From Asanoa sp. WMMD1127 (GTDB lineage: Bacteria > Actinomycetota > Actinomycetes > Mycobacteriales > Micromonosporaceae), in assembly GCF_029626225.1 (NCBI RefSeq), contig NZ_JARUBP010000001.1, positions 7,812,001 to 7,876,000 on the forward strand: a stretch of DNA of 64,000 nucleotides, read 5' to 3'. Under the pieces are notes generated by a model. That model was not told where the DNA came from. It saw nothing but the letters and a program-made list of their open reading frames with translations, and searched no databases. Numbering within the stretch: the first letter of the stretch is position 1; each line of letters starts with the position of its first letter. The position numbers and the translations under genes were made by a program. This document shows, piece by piece, positions 53,108 through 63,206 of the stretch.

Positions 53108-53881
53108 TCACCAACGAGGCTTGCCCAGCGGGATGTCGCAGAACATTCCACCGAGGTGCGCGTGTGCGTTCCCGTCGCTGCGTTCGGCCAGGTGAGCAAC
53201 GTTTTCGGAGTCGCTCTCGGGCGCGTAGCCGATCTCGCCGTCGTGCTCCAGCCACCCCGACGAGTTGGCGCTGACGCCCCAGACCACGCGGAAGCCGGTC
53301 ACCGGCGTGTCGACGAGCGCGCGGAACAACCGTACGCAGTCGTCCGGTGACAGCCAGATCGGCACGTCGGCCTCGGTCCACGGTGTCTCCTGGAACGCAC
53401 CGATCCGCACCGCGAACACGGTCAGCCCGAACCGGTCGCTGTAGAGGCTGCCCAGCGACTCCATCGCCGCCTTGGTCCAGCCGTAGAAGGTGTCCGGCCG
53501 GGGCGCGGACCACGCCGGCAGCGGCGTCGCGGTGCGCGAGCGGAAACCGGCCGCGTGGATGGACGAGGCGAGGACCACCTTGGGTACGCCGGCCAGCCGC
53601 GCCGCCTCGAGCACGGTGCGCGTGCCGTCGAGGTTGGTGCGCACCAGGTCCTCCCAGAGCGCCTCGCTCGGGATGCCGGCGAGGTGGATGACCGCGTCGA
53701 CGCCGGCGCACGCCTCGACCATCGCGTCCAGGTCGCCGAGCACGCCACGGACCGCTTCCACACCGTCGGGCGGCTCGTGCGGCGCCACATCGAAGGAGCG
53801 CACCGCGTAGTCGCCGGCGAAACGCTGCGTGAGCAGCCGACCGATCCGGCCCGCGCCTCCTGTGATCAGCACCCGGCGCAT
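53108..53881 (-). CDS. NAD-dependent epimerase/dehydratase, uronate dehydrogenase-like
   Basis: A 257-residue extended-SDR enzyme. NAD binding is at LITGGAGRIGRLLTQRFAG; the catalytic Tyr and Lys are in FYGWTKAAMESLGSLYSDRF. The segments VLASSIHAAGF and VWGVSANSSGWLE resemble uronate dehydrogenases, which oxidise uronic acids to aldarolactones. It begins 16 bp after the era stop and may be the last gene of that operon. Without sugar-acid genes nearby the substrate is uncertain. Confidence 0.8.
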   Translation of the reverse strand: MRRVLITGGAGRIGRLLTQRFAGDYAVRSFDVAPHEPPDGVEAVRGVLGDLDAMVEACAGVDAVIHLAGIPSEALWEDLVRTNLDGTRTVLEAARLAGVPKVVLASSIHAAGFRSRTATPLPAWSAPRPDTFYGWTKAAMESLGSLYSDRFGLTVFAVRIGAFQETPWTEADVPIWLSPDDCVRLFRALVDTPVTGFRVVWGVSANSSGWLEHDGEIGYAPESDSENVAHLAERSDGNAHAHLGGMFCDIPLGKPRW

Positions 53882-53897
53882 CGGTCGACCTCCCGGC

Positions 53898-54785
53898 TCA
53901 GAACCCCAGCTTGCGGAGCTGCCGGGGGTCGCGCTGCCATTCCTTGGCGACCCGGACGTGCAGGTCGAGGTAGACCCGGCGGCCCAGGAGCGCTTCGATC
54001 TCCTGGCGCGAGCGGGTGCCGATCTCCTTGAGCCGGCTCGCCCGTGCCCCGATCACGATAGCTTTCTGGCTCTGGCGCTCCACGTAGACGTCCGCGTAGA
54101 TCTTGGTCAGGTCGCCCTCGTCGAACATCTCCTCCACCACGACGGCGATCGAGTGGGGCAGCTCGTCGCGCACGCCCTCCAGGGCCGCCTCGCGGACCAG
54201 CTCCGCGATCAGCACCTGCTCGGGCTCGTCGGTGATCATGTCGTCCGGGTAGAGCCGCGGCGACTCGGGCAGGAAGCCGGTCATCACGTCGACCAGGGTG
54301 TCGACCTGCTCGCCGGTGGCCGCGCTGACCGGCACCACGGCGGCGAAGTCGGCCAGCTCACTGACCGCGACCAGCTGCTTGGCCAGGGTGGCCTTGTCGA
54401 CCAGGTCGGTCTTGGTGACCACGGCCAGGACCGTCGCCTTGAGCTCGGCCAGCTCGCCGGTGATGAAGCGGTCGCCGCGGCCGACCGGCTCGTCGGCCGG
54501 AATGCACAGGCCGATCACGTCGACCTCGCTCCACGTGGTGCGGACCAGGTCGTTGAGCCGCTCCCCGAGCAGCGTCCGCGGGCGGTGCAGGCCCGGCGTG
54601 TCGACCAGGACCAGCTGGGACTCCGGGCGGTGCAGCACGGCGCGGATCACGTGCCGGGTGGTCTGCGGCTTGCTCGACGTGATGGCGATCTTCTGGCCGA
54701 CGATCGCGTTGGTCAGCGTCGACTTGCCGGCGTTGGGCCGCCCGACGAAACAGGCGAAGCCGGCCCGGTAGGTGTTGTTGTTCAT
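53898..54785 (-). CDS. era: GTPase Era
   Basis: A 295-residue ribosome-assembly GTPase that binds 16S rRNA. G1 GRPNAGKST, G3 DTPGLHRPR and G4 TKTD are all present, and the C-terminal KH domain ends with AIVIGARASRLKEIGTRSRQ and VYLDLHVRVAKEWQRD. ATG 54785 overlaps the stop of the upstream gene (ATGA). Confidence 0.95.
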   Translation of the reverse strand: MNNNTYRAGFACFVGRPNAGKSTLTNAIVGQKIAITSSKPQTTRHVIRAVLHRPESQLVLVDTPGLHRPRTLLGERLNDLVRTTWSEVDVIGLCIPADEPVGRGDRFITGELAELKATVLAVVTKTDLVDKATLAKQLVAVSELADFAAVVPVSAATGEQVDTLVDVMTGFLPESPRLYPDDMITDEPEQVLIAELVREAALEGVRDELPHSIAVVVEEMFDEGDLTKIYADVYVERQSQKAIVIGARASRLKEIGTRSRQEIEALLGRRVYLDLHVRVAKEWQRDPRQLRKLGF

Positions 54786-55147
54786 GCGGCGACCGTGCCG
54801 AGGACGCTGCCGTCGGGGGCGGCCAGGTGGACGGGCGCGTCGGCAGACAGGTCGCGGACCGCGGCGTGGCCCGCGCCGTCGAGCGTGCTGGCCTCGGTGA
54901 CCACCGCGGCCGCCTCGAGCTTGGTGGCGCCGGCGGCGGCGGCCGAGGCGACGGCGAGCTGCAGGGCCGTCATGGTCAGCGAGGGCAGGGAGACGGTCGC
55001 GGCGGCGTACGTGCGGCCGTCCTGGTCGCGCACCGCGGCGCCCTCGACGGCGCCCACCCGGGCCCGGGCGCCCCGGGCCAGCGTGACCAGCTTGGTGTCC
55101 TCGGCGTCGAGGTCGGCCGGTGGCCCCAGCTCGGGGGACTCAAACAT
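54782..55147 (-). CDS. Cytidine deaminase-fold protein without catalytic motifs (Rv2365c-like)
   Basis: A 121-residue protein between the CBS/CNNM gene and era. The fold-like pattern is that of a cytidine deaminase (LARGARARVGAVEGAAVRDQ, then TYAAATVSLPSLTMTALQLA), but the CAE and PCxxC zinc motifs are absent, so it cannot be an active deaminase. The same small gene occupies this place in other actinobacteria (Rv2365c). ATG 55147 overlaps the upstream stop by 8 bp; GTG 55168 is an alternative. Confidence 0.75.
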   Translation of the reverse strand: MFESPELGPPADLDAEDTKLVTLARGARARVGAVEGAAVRDQDGRTYAAATVSLPSLTMTALQLAVASAAAAGATKLEAAAVVTEASTLDGAGHAAVRDLSADAPVHLAAPDGSVLGTVAA

Positions 55148-56486
55148 CCGCGTGTTGCCTCTCGTCACTGTCGTCGTTCTCGGAGTCGCCGTCGTGGTGG
55201 GCCCGGCGGACCAGCACCGTGTCGATCCGGTTGCGCCGCCCGACCACGCCCTCCGCGACCATGTGCAGGCCGTCGACGGTCGCCTCCGCGCCGGGGATCG
55301 GCACCCGGCCCAGCGCCTGGGCCAGCAGGCCGCCGACGGTCTCGACCTCGTCGGTGGGCAGGTCGACGTCGAAGAGCTCGCTCAGGTCCTCGACCGGCAC
55401 GCGGGCGGCGACCCGCACCGCGCCGTCGTCGAGGTGCTCGATCGGCGGCCGCTCGTTGTCGTACTCGTCCGTGATCTCACCGACGATCTCCTCCAGGATG
55501 TCCTCGATGGTGACCAGGCCGGCGGTGCCGCCGTACTCGTCCACCACGACCACCAGGTGGGTGCGCGCCGCCTGCATCTCCGACAGCAGGTCGTCGACCG
55601 GCTTCGACTCGGGCACGAAGGTCGCGTCGCGCATCACGTCGCCGACGGGCATCTCGGCCTCGCCGTCCTCGCTGCGCCGGATGACGTCCTTGAGATAGAG
55701 GATGCCGAGCACGTCGTCGACGTTCTCGCCGATCACCGGGATGCGGGAGAAACCGGAGCGCATGAACAGCGCCAGCGCCTGGCGCAGGGTCTTGCCCTCC
55801 TCGATCCACACCATGTCGGTGCGCGGGACCATCACCTCGCGGGCGATCGTGTCGCCGAGCGCGAACACCGAGTGGATCATCTGGCGCTCGCCGCTCTCGA
55901 CCACGCCGCGCTGCTCGGCCAGGTCGACCAGCTCGCGCAGCTCGACCTGGGTGGCGAACGGGCCCTCGCGGAAGCCGCGGCCCGGTGTCACCGCGTTGCC
56001 GATCAGGATCAGCAGCGAGGCGAGCGGGTTGAGCGCCCGGCCGAGCCAGCGGACCAACGGGGCGGTGGCCCGCCCGACGGCGTACGCGTTCTGGCGCCCG
56101 ATCGTGCGCGGGGCGACCCCGACGACGACGAAGCTCACCACCGTCATCGCGCTCGCGGTGACGAGGGCGGCCCGCCAACCGGCCCCCCACGTGTCGACCG
56201 CGACCAGCGCGGCCAGGGTCGTGGCGGTCAGCTCGCAGATCAGCCGCAGGAGCAGCAGGAGGTTGATGTGCCGGACCGCGTCGGAGGCGACGATCTGCAG
56301 GGTGCGCGCCCCGCGTACGCCCTCGCGGGCCAGCTCCCCCGCCCGGGCCGGGGAGACGGCACCGAGGGCGGCGTCGGTCATGGCGAAGAACCCGCCGAGG
56401 ACCACCAGGCCCGCGGCGATCAGCAACAGCTGGATGTCGGGCAGCCCCGGTTGGATCGCCTGGGCGGAGACGGCTAAGTGGATCAC
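55140..56486 (-). CDS. CNNM/CorC-family membrane protein with CBS domains
   Basis: A 448-residue protein: a DUF21 (CNNM) transmembrane domain of about 170 residues with three or four spans, two CBS domains ([54 protein letters not shown]) and a C-terminal CorC/transporter-associated domain ([20 protein letters not shown]). Related proteins move or sense Mg2+. GTG 56486 overlaps the ybeY stop (GTGA). It corresponds to Rv2366c. Confidence 0.9.
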   Translation of the reverse strand: MIHLAVSAQAIQPGLPDIQLLLIAAGLVVLGGFFAMTDAALGAVSPARAGELAREGVRGARTLQIVASDAVRHINLLLLLRLICELTATTLAALVAVDTWGAGWRAALVTASAMTVVSFVVVGVAPRTIGRQNAYAVGRATAPLVRWLGRALNPLASLLILIGNAVTPGRGFREGPFATQVELRELVDLAEQRGVVESGERQMIHSVFALGDTIAREVMVPRTDMVWIEEGKTLRQALALFMRSGFSRIPVIGENVDDVLGILYLKDVIRRSEDGEAEMPVGDVMRDATFVPESKPVDDLLSEMQAARTHLVVVVDEYGGTAGLVTIEDILEEIVGEITDEYDNERPPIEHLDDGAVRVAARVPVEDLSELFDVDLPTDEVETVGGLLAQALGRVPIPGAEATVDGLHMVAEGVVGRRNRIDTVLVRRAHHDGDSENDDSDERQHADV

Positions 56487-56953
56487 CGCGCCCGCGCCGC
56501 CCGCCAACCCGTCAGGAGCCGCGACTGCAGCTCGAACATCTCCCGCTCCTCGTCCGGCTCCGCGTGGTCGTAGCCGAGCAGGTGGAGGACCCCGTGCACG
56601 GTGAGCAGGTGCAGCTCGTCGGCGGGCGAGTGGCCGGCGGTGGCCGCCTGCTTGGCCGCCACCTCCGGGCACAGCACGATGTCGCCGAGCAGCGCTGGCT
56701 CGGAGCCGGTGACCTCGCCCGGACCGTGGTCGACGCTGCCCTCGTCCATGGGGAAGGCGAGGACGTCGGTGGGGCCGTCACCGCCCATCCAGCGGTGGTT
56801 GAGCTCGGTCATGTAGTCGACGTCGACGAGCAGCACCGACAGCTCGGCGAGCGGGTTGACACCCATCTCGTCGAGCGCGTGGCGGGCGACGGCGAGCACG
56901 TCGTCGGTGTCGACGGCGACGCCGGACTCGTTGGCGATCTCGATGGACAACAC
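56483..56953 (-). CDS. ybeY: Endoribonuclease YbeY
   Basis: A 156-residue metal-dependent RNase that matures the 16S rRNA 3' end and takes part in ribosome quality control. The zinc motif H3xH5xH is intact in [19 protein letters not shown] (near residue 118); [16 protein letters not shown] is the other family hallmark. Start GTG 56953, 19 bp after phoH. Confidence 0.95.
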   Translation of the reverse strand: MLSIEIANESGVAVDTDDVLAVARHALDEMGVNPLAELSVLLVDVDYMTELNHRWMGGDGPTDVLAFPMDEGSVDHGPGEVTGSEPALLGDIVLCPEVAAKQAATAGHSPADELHLLTVHGVLHLLGYDHAEPDEEREMFELQSRLLTGWRAARAR

Positions 56954-56972
56954 TGCCTCTTTCGGAGAAAAG

Positions 56973-58031
<1,059 letters not shown>

Positions 58032-58139
58032 AAGTCGGACCCGCGGGCCCTGCGCCACCTGCTCTCATCTCGTGCGGACGTAGGTGTCAATCGTATCGGT
58101 TGAACGTCGCGGGCACCGCGCCCATTTCCGGTGGTGGGG

Positions 58140-59486
58140 TCACGCCGTGAACGAACGCCCCTCGAACGTCTGCTGGTCGCGGGTCATCCGGTAGGTGGCC
58201 CAGTGCATGCGCACCACCCGCCCCTCGGCGTCGCGGGTCAACCGGAGCAACTCCCCGACCTCACGACCGGATACGGTACGAAGAATGTCCGGATTGTCGG
58301 CCGTTGGGCGGAACACCGTCGGCGGCCGACCCGGCGCGTCGTCCGCGCCCCGGGACCGCAGCGCCCCGTCGTGCCAGCTGAACACGTGCTCGAAGCCCTC
58401 GCTCCACCACCGGCCCAGCACGGAGCGGTAGCTGTCGGGCGCCGGCTCCCCCGGCGTCCACGGGTCGATCTCGGCCGGGTCGCCGTCGGCCGCGGCCGCC
58501 AGCAGCTTGTGCGGCAGGTCCACGGTCGCGACCGCGGTGCCCGAGGCGCCCAGCACGGCGGCGCCGAACCCGGCCGGGCCCGCCTGGCCGGTCAGCGCCC
58601 GCGGCCGGCCGTAGACGCCGGCCAGGAAGCCAGGCATCGCGCCGTCGTGCCCCACGTGCACCACCCGTTCGCCCTGCGGCATGAGGATGAGCCCCAGGCC
58701 GAAGCCGATCGCCCAGAGGCCCTGGTCGGTGGTGGTCACCGGCCAGCGCATCTCGTCGAGCGTGGCCGGCGCCAGCACCGCGCCGGACGGGTCGACGGCG
58801 CCCGGGTCGGCCAGGAACGCCGCCCATCTGGCCATGTCGGCGGCCGTGCTCCAGAGCTGGGCGGCCGGCCCGACGGCGCCGAAGTCCAGCGGCGGCTCGG
58901 GGAAGGCGGCATCGGAGTAGGCGTCGACCAGGTAGCCGGTCGTCGCGGTGTCCGGCCGGTCGACCGAGGTGCCGGTCAGGCCCAGCGGCCGGAGCACCTC
59001 GTCGGCCAGCACCTCGGCCCACGTGCCGCCGCGCAGCCGGGCCACGGCCAGGCCGACCAGGGCCATGCCGAGGTTGGAGTAGTGGTAGCGGCGCGCCGGC
59101 GGCAGCACCCGCTCGGCCCGCTCCAGGTCGGCGACGAGCTGGGTAACGTCCGGCGCGACCAGCGTGTCCCAGACGTCGCCGAACGGCTCGCGCTGGATGC
59201 CGCTGGTGTGCGAGAGCAGCCGGCGGACGGTCAGCTCGCCGTGGGCGGGCACGTCGAGGTGGCGGCCGATCGGGTCGTCGAGGTCGAGCAGGCCGGCGTC
59301 GCGGGCCCGCAGCGCCAGCACGGCCGTGAAGGTCTTGGTGACCGAGCCGATCCGGAACGCGGCGGCGGGCTCGGCGCCCACCGTGAGAGTCCACAGCGGA
59401 CGGTCGGCGCGGTGGACGGCGGCCGACAGCGCCGGGATGCGGGCCTGCGCCTGAGTTTCCCGGACGAGCCGGTCGAGCGCCTTCAC
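58140..59486 (-). CDS. Serine hydrolase, beta-lactamase/DD-peptidase fold
   Basis: A 448-residue class C-like serine hydrolase. The active-site motifs are Ser48-Val-Thr-Lys51 (RIGSVTKTFTA), Tyr-Ser-Asn (YHYSNLGMALVGLA) and the His-x-Gly of VVHVGHDGAMPGF. No signal peptide is visible, so it is probably a cytoplasmic esterase or peptidase. GTG 59486 overlaps the HIT gene stop (GTGA). Confidence 0.88.
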   Translation of the reverse strand: MKALDRLVRETQAQARIPALSAAVHRADRPLWTLTVGAEPAAAFRIGSVTKTFTAVLALRARDAGLLDLDDPIGRHLDVPAHGELTVRRLLSHTSGIQREPFGDVWDTLVAPDVTQLVADLERAERVLPPARRYHYSNLGMALVGLAVARLRGGTWAEVLADEVLRPLGLTGTSVDRPDTATTGYLVDAYSDAAFPEPPLDFGAVGPAAQLWSTAADMARWAAFLADPGAVDPSGAVLAPATLDEMRWPVTTTDQGLWAIGFGLGLILMPQGERVVHVGHDGAMPGFLAGVYGRPRALTGQAGPAGFGAAVLGASGTAVATVDLPHKLLAAAADGDPAEIDPWTPGEPAPDSYRSVLGRWWSEGFEHVFSWHDGALRSRGADDAPGRPPTVFRPTADNPDILRTVSGREVGELLRLTRDAEGRVVRMHWATYRMTRDQQTFEGRSFTA

Positions 59487-59830
59487 TTGCAGACCATCGG
59501 GCCGAGCGGCTCGCCGCCCAGCACGTGCGCGTGGACGTGGTCGACCTCCTGGCCGCCGTACTCACCGGTGTTGAAGATGAGCCGGAAGCCGTCGGCCAGC
59601 AGGCCCTCGGTCTCGGCGACCACCGAGGCGGTCTCCAGGAGCTCGCCGGCCAGCCCCTGGTCGGCCTGGGCCAGGGTCGCCACGTCGGCGTAGTGCTCCT
59701 TCGTCACCACGAGCACGTGCACCGCGGCCTTGGGGTCGATGTCGCGGAACGCCAGCGTCGTGTCGGTCTCGCGGACCACGGTCGCGGGGATGTCGCCGGC
59801 CACGATGCGGCAGAAGAGGCAGTCGTTCAC
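59483..59830 (-). CDS. HIT-family (histidine triad) hydrolase
   Basis: A 115-residue HIT protein, a nucleoside phosphoramidase or dinucleotide hydrolase. The start NDCLFCRIVAGDIPATVV (with CxxC) and the triad HVHAHVLGG at the C-terminal end are complete. GTG 59830 is chosen from family alignment; ATG 59863 would add 11 residues and make its start codon overlap that of the divergent GH3 gene. Confidence 0.92.
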   Translation of the reverse strand: MNDCLFCRIVAGDIPATVVRETDTTLAFRDIDPKAAVHVLVVTKEHYADVATLAQADQGLAGELLETASVVAETEGLLADGFRLIFNTGEYGGQEVDHVHAHVLGGEPLGPMVCK

Positions 59831-59861
59831 GCAGGCGATCGTAGGCACCAAGTGATAGGGC

Positions 59862-62288
59862 ATGATGACCCGCGTGGAGCAGACAGCGCATCAGGACGCG
59901 ATAGAGAGCGCTCTCGCGGCCCTCGACCTCGAGACCAAGATCCGGCTTTTGACTGGTCAGGACTACTGGCGGCTGCCGGCCGTGCCGGAGATCGGCCTGG
60001 CCGAGCTCACCATGTCGGACGGGCCGATCGGCGTCCGCGGGGTGCGCTGGTCGCCGGACAACCCGTCGGTCGCGCTGCCCAGCCCGACCGCGCTGGCCGC
60101 CACCTGGGACCCGGAGCTGTCCCGGCTGGCCGGCCGGGTGCTCGGCCAGGAGTGCCGTGCCCGCGGCATCCACATCCTGCTGGCGCCCACCGTCAACCTG
60201 CACCGCAGCCCGCTGGCCGGCCGGCACTTCGAGTGCTACTCCGAGGACCCGCTGCTGACCGCCGCCGTCGGCATCGGCTATGTCACGGGGCTGCAGGACC
60301 AGGGCGTCGGCGCGCAGGTCAAGCACTACGTCGCCAACGACTCCGAGACCGAGCGGTTCACCGTCGACGTGCGGGTGTCGCAGCGGGCGCTGCGGGAGCT
60401 CTATCTCGTGCCGTTCGAGCGGATCGTCGACGCCGGCGTGTGGAGCCTGATGGCGGCCTACAACGGAGTCAACGGCTCGCCCATGACCGAGCAGGACGAG
60501 CTGGTCAACGGGCTGCTCAAGAGCGAGTGGGGGTTCGACGGCGCGGTCGTCTCCGACTGGACCGCGGCCCGCACCACGGTGCCGACCGCGACCGGCGGGC
60601 TCGACGTGGTGATGCCGGCGTTCGCCGCGCCGTGGGGCGACCAGCTGCTCGCCGCCGTCCGCGCGGGCGAGGTCACCGAGGACCAGATCGACGACAAGGT
60701 ACGCCGGATCCTGCTGCTCGCCGGCCGCGTCGGCGCCTGGGACCGGGTGCCGCCCGCGGTGCCCGTGCCCGCGGCGACCGGCCTCGACGTCGACGCCGCG
60801 GCGCGGGAGATCGCCGCCCGGTCCTTCGTCCTGGCCCGCAACACGGACGAGGTGCTGCCGCTGTCGGCCGGCGCGCTGCGCAAGGTCGCCGTGCTCGGCG
60901 CGCTCGCCGACGACGCCCGGATCCAGGGCGGCGGCTCGGCCCGGGTGCTGCCGCGGCACATCGTCTCCCCGCTGGCCGGGCTGACCGCCGCGCTGCCCGA
61001 CGCCGAGGTCGTCTACGCCGTCGGCGCCGACCCGCGACCGGAGCTGGCCGCGGCCACCGGTCTGGAGTGGACGCCGATCACCACCACGCTGCGGGACGCG
61101 GGCGGCAACGCGCTCTACGAGGCGACCATCGACGCCGGCGACGTGCGCTGGATGGGCGAGCTGCCGGAGGGCGTCGACCCGGCCGCGGCCGCCACGGTGG
61201 AGATCTCGGCGACGTTCACGCCGTCGGTCACCGGCACGCACCAGCTGGCCGCCAACGGCTTCGGCAACCTGGTGCTGCGGGTCGGCGAGGAGACGCTGTT
61301 CGACCAGGTGGTCTACGCGCCCGGCGACGACCCGGTGACCACGGCCTTCCTGACCCCGGTGGAGACCCGGTGCCCGGTCGAGGCGATCGCCGGCAAGCCG
61401 GTCGACGTGTCGCTGACGCACCAGATCTACCCGGGGCGGCACGGCTTCGTGACGCTGACCCTCGGGCACGGGCGACCGGTCGCCGACGACGAGACGTTGC
61501 TCGACGAGGCCGCCCGGGTCGCCGCCGAGGCCGACGTCGCCGTCGTGGTCGTCGGCACCACCGAGGAGGTCGAGTCCGAGGGCTTCGACCGCACCTCGCT
61601 CGCGCTGCCCGGCCGGCAGGATGAGCTCGTCGCCCGGGTCGCCGCGGCCAACCCGCGCACGGTGGTCGTGGTCAACGCCGGCTCGCCGGTGCTGATGCCG
61701 TGGGTCGACGACGTGGCCGCGGTGCTGCTGACCTGGTTCCCCGGCCAGGAGGCCGGCGCCGCCCTGGCCGACGTGCTGCTCGGCGTGGTCGAGCCGGGCG
61801 GCCGGCTGCCGACCACGTGGCCGCGCGCGACCGACGACGTGCCGGTGCTCTCCACGACGCCGGAGGGCGGCACGCTCACCTACGCCGAGGACGTGCTGAT
61901 CGGCTACCGCGGTTGGACGGCCGAGCCGCTGTTCCCGTTCGGCCACGGCCTGGGCTACACCACCTGGGCCTACGAGTCGCTCGACGTCGAGGCCGGCCAG
62001 GTGGTGGTCACGGTCCGCAACACCGGCGCGCGCCCTGGCCGCCAGGTCGTCCAGGTCTACGTGGGCCCGACCACCGATGGCGGCCCGGTGCGACCGGAGC
62101 GATGGCTGGCCGGCTTCGCGGCCGTGACGGCGGCCCCGGACGAGGCCGTGACCGTGCGGATCCCGTTGCCCGAGCGGACGTTCCAGGTCTGGGACGACGG
62201 CGGGTGGCGGACCGTCTCCGGCACCTACCGCGTCGAGGCGTCGGCGGCGGTGACGGACCCGCGACTCACCGCGACGGTCGATGTGTGA
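59862..62288 (+). CDS. Glycoside hydrolase family 3 beta-glucosidase-like enzyme
   Basis: An 808-residue GH3 enzyme. The N-terminal barrel contains the substrate motif LTMSDGPIGVRG and QVKHYVANDSETER (KH), with the catalytic nucleophile Asp near residue 232 in GAVVSDWTA. The alpha/beta sandwich is interrupted by a PA14-like insertion (about 385-520, EISATFTPSVTGTHQLA), and a fibronectin-III-like domain (VTVRNTGARPGRQVVQVYV) closes the protein. No signal peptide is seen, so it probably acts on imported oligosaccharides. A LacI-type palindrome lies in its first codons. Confidence 0.9.
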   Translation: MMTRVEQTAHQDAIESALAALDLETKIRLLTGQDYWRLPAVPEIGLAELTMSDGPIGVRGVRWSPDNPSVALPSPTALAATWDPELSRLAGRVLGQECRARGIHILLAPTVNLHRSPLAGRHFECYSEDPLLTAAVGIGYVTGLQDQGVGAQVKHYVANDSETERFTVDVRVSQRALRELYLVPFERIVDAGVWSLMAAYNGVNGSPMTEQDELVNGLLKSEWGFDGAVVSDWTAARTTVPTATGGLDVVMPAFAAPWGDQLLAAVRAGEVTEDQIDDKVRRILLLAGRVGAWDRVPPAVPVPAATGLDVDAAAREIAARSFVLARNTDEVLPLSAGALRKVAVLGALADDARIQGGGSARVLPRHIVSPLAGLTAALPDAEVVYAVGADPRPELAAATGLEWTPITTTLRDAGGNALYEATIDAGDVRWMGELPEGVDPAAAATVEISATFTPSVTGTHQLAANGFGNLVLRVGEETLFDQVVYAPGDDPVTTAFLTPVETRCPVEAIAGKPVDVSLTHQIYPGRHGFVTLTLGHGRPVADDETLLDEAARVAAEADVAVVVVGTTEEVESEGFDRTSLALPGRQDELVARVAAANPRTVVVVNAGSPVLMPWVDDVAAVLLTWFPGQEAGAALADVLLGVVEPGGRLPTTWPRATDDVPVLSTTPEGGTLTYAEDVLIGYRGWTAEPLFPFGHGLGYTTWAYESLDVEAGQVVVTVRNTGARPGRQVVQVYVGPTTDGGPVRPERWLAGFAAVTAAPDEAVTVRIPLPERTFQVWDDGGWRTVSGTYRVEASAAVTDPRLTATVDV
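59904..59915. promoter_or_regulatory. LacI/CebR-type palindrome inside the GH3 5' coding region
   Basis: GAGAGCGCTCTC is a perfect 12-bp palindrome 42 bp downstream of the GH3 start. Its core AGAGCGCTCT matches the GAGCGCTC centre of the CebR/CelR operator (TGGGAGCGCTCCCA). It may serve as a roadblock operator for sugar-responsive repression; no lacI gene is in the window. Confidence 0.5.
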
Positions 62289-62393
62289 CCGATCGTCGAT
62301 CTTGCGCGGGTCAGCAAATGGCGCACAGTCGACGTTCGCCCGAACGGGGAAGGCGGACTTGCTGAAGACCGGGTGATGTGGTCTCGTATATGG

Positions 62394-62429
62394 GACGGCC
62401 GGCGCCTTCCCCCGTGGGTGCCGGCCGTC
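62394..62429. terminator. Bidirectional hairpin between GH3 and rsmE
   Basis: Perfect 10-bp arms GACGGCCGGC and GCCGGCCGTC with a 16-nt loop lie between convergent genes, 106 bp after the GH3 stop and 18 bp before the rsmE stop. The rest of the 159-bp gap shows no gene. Confidence 0.75.
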
Positions 62430-62447
62430 AACTCTGTCTATGCGTTG

Positions 62448-63185
62448 TTACGCCCAGCGGCCGAGCCGCGCGCTGACCACCGAGAGCGCCGCGACCCCCG
62501 CTGTCGAGGTCCGCAGCACGTTGGCGCCGAGCCGCACCGCGGTCGCGCCGGCCGCCTCGAACGCGGCCACCTCCTCGGGCGTGATGCCGCCCTCCGGCCC
62601 CACCACCAGCAGCACCTCGCCGCCCGCCGGCAGGTCGACCGCGGCCAGCGGCGTGGTGGCCTCCTCGTGGAGCACGTAGGCCGCCGCGGCGGCGCGCAGC
62701 CGGCCGGCGACGGTGGCTGTGGACGCGTCCGGGTCGCCGCCGATCGTCGGGCGCCAGGCGCGCCGGGCCTGCTTGGCCGCCTCGCGGGCCGTCGCCACCC
62801 AGCGCTCGCGGGCCTTGTCGCCACGCTCGGCGCGCCAGCGGCTGACCGAGCGGGTGGCGGCCCAGGGGACGATCTCGTCGACACCGACCTCGGTCATCGC
62901 CTGCACGGCCAGCTCGCCACGGTCGCCCTTGGCGATGCCCTGCACGACGACGAGACGGGGGTTGGGCGGGGGTTCATAAGCCCGGGCGGTGACCGTCAGG
63001 CTGAGCACGTTCTTCCCGGCGGCGGTGACCACGGCTTCGGCCGTGCCGCCCCGCCCGTCGGCGAGCAGCAGTTCCTCACCCGGGCCGATCCGCTGCACCG
63101 TGGCGGCGTGCCGACCCTCGGGGCCGTCGAGCGTGAACTCGTCGCCGGCCGGCAGCGCGTCGACGAGGAAGAGGGGACGGCTCAA
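62448..63185 (-). CDS. rsmE: 16S rRNA (uracil-1498-N3)-methyltransferase
   Basis: A 245-residue SPOUT methyltransferase. The N-terminal PUA-like part reads DEFTLDGPEGRHAATVQRIG; the knotted SAM site is formed by EVLLVVGPEGGITPEEVAAF and RLGANVLRTSTAGVAALSVV. TTG 63185 is the apparent start. It follows dnaJ2 by 21 bp, the conserved actinobacterial order (Rv2373c-Rv2372c). Confidence 0.93.
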   Translation of the reverse strand: MSRPLFLVDALPAGDEFTLDGPEGRHAATVQRIGPGEELLLADGRGGTAEAVVTAAGKNVLSLTVTARAYEPPPNPRLVVVQGIAKGDRGELAVQAMTEVGVDEIVPWAATRSVSRWRAERGDKARERWVATAREAAKQARRAWRPTIGGDPDASTATVAGRLRAAAAAYVLHEEATTPLAAVDLPAGGEVLLVVGPEGGITPEEVAAFEAAGATAVRLGANVLRTSTAGVAALSVVSARLGRWA

Positions 63186-63206
63186 TGGAGTCTGCGACGC
63201 ACGGCG

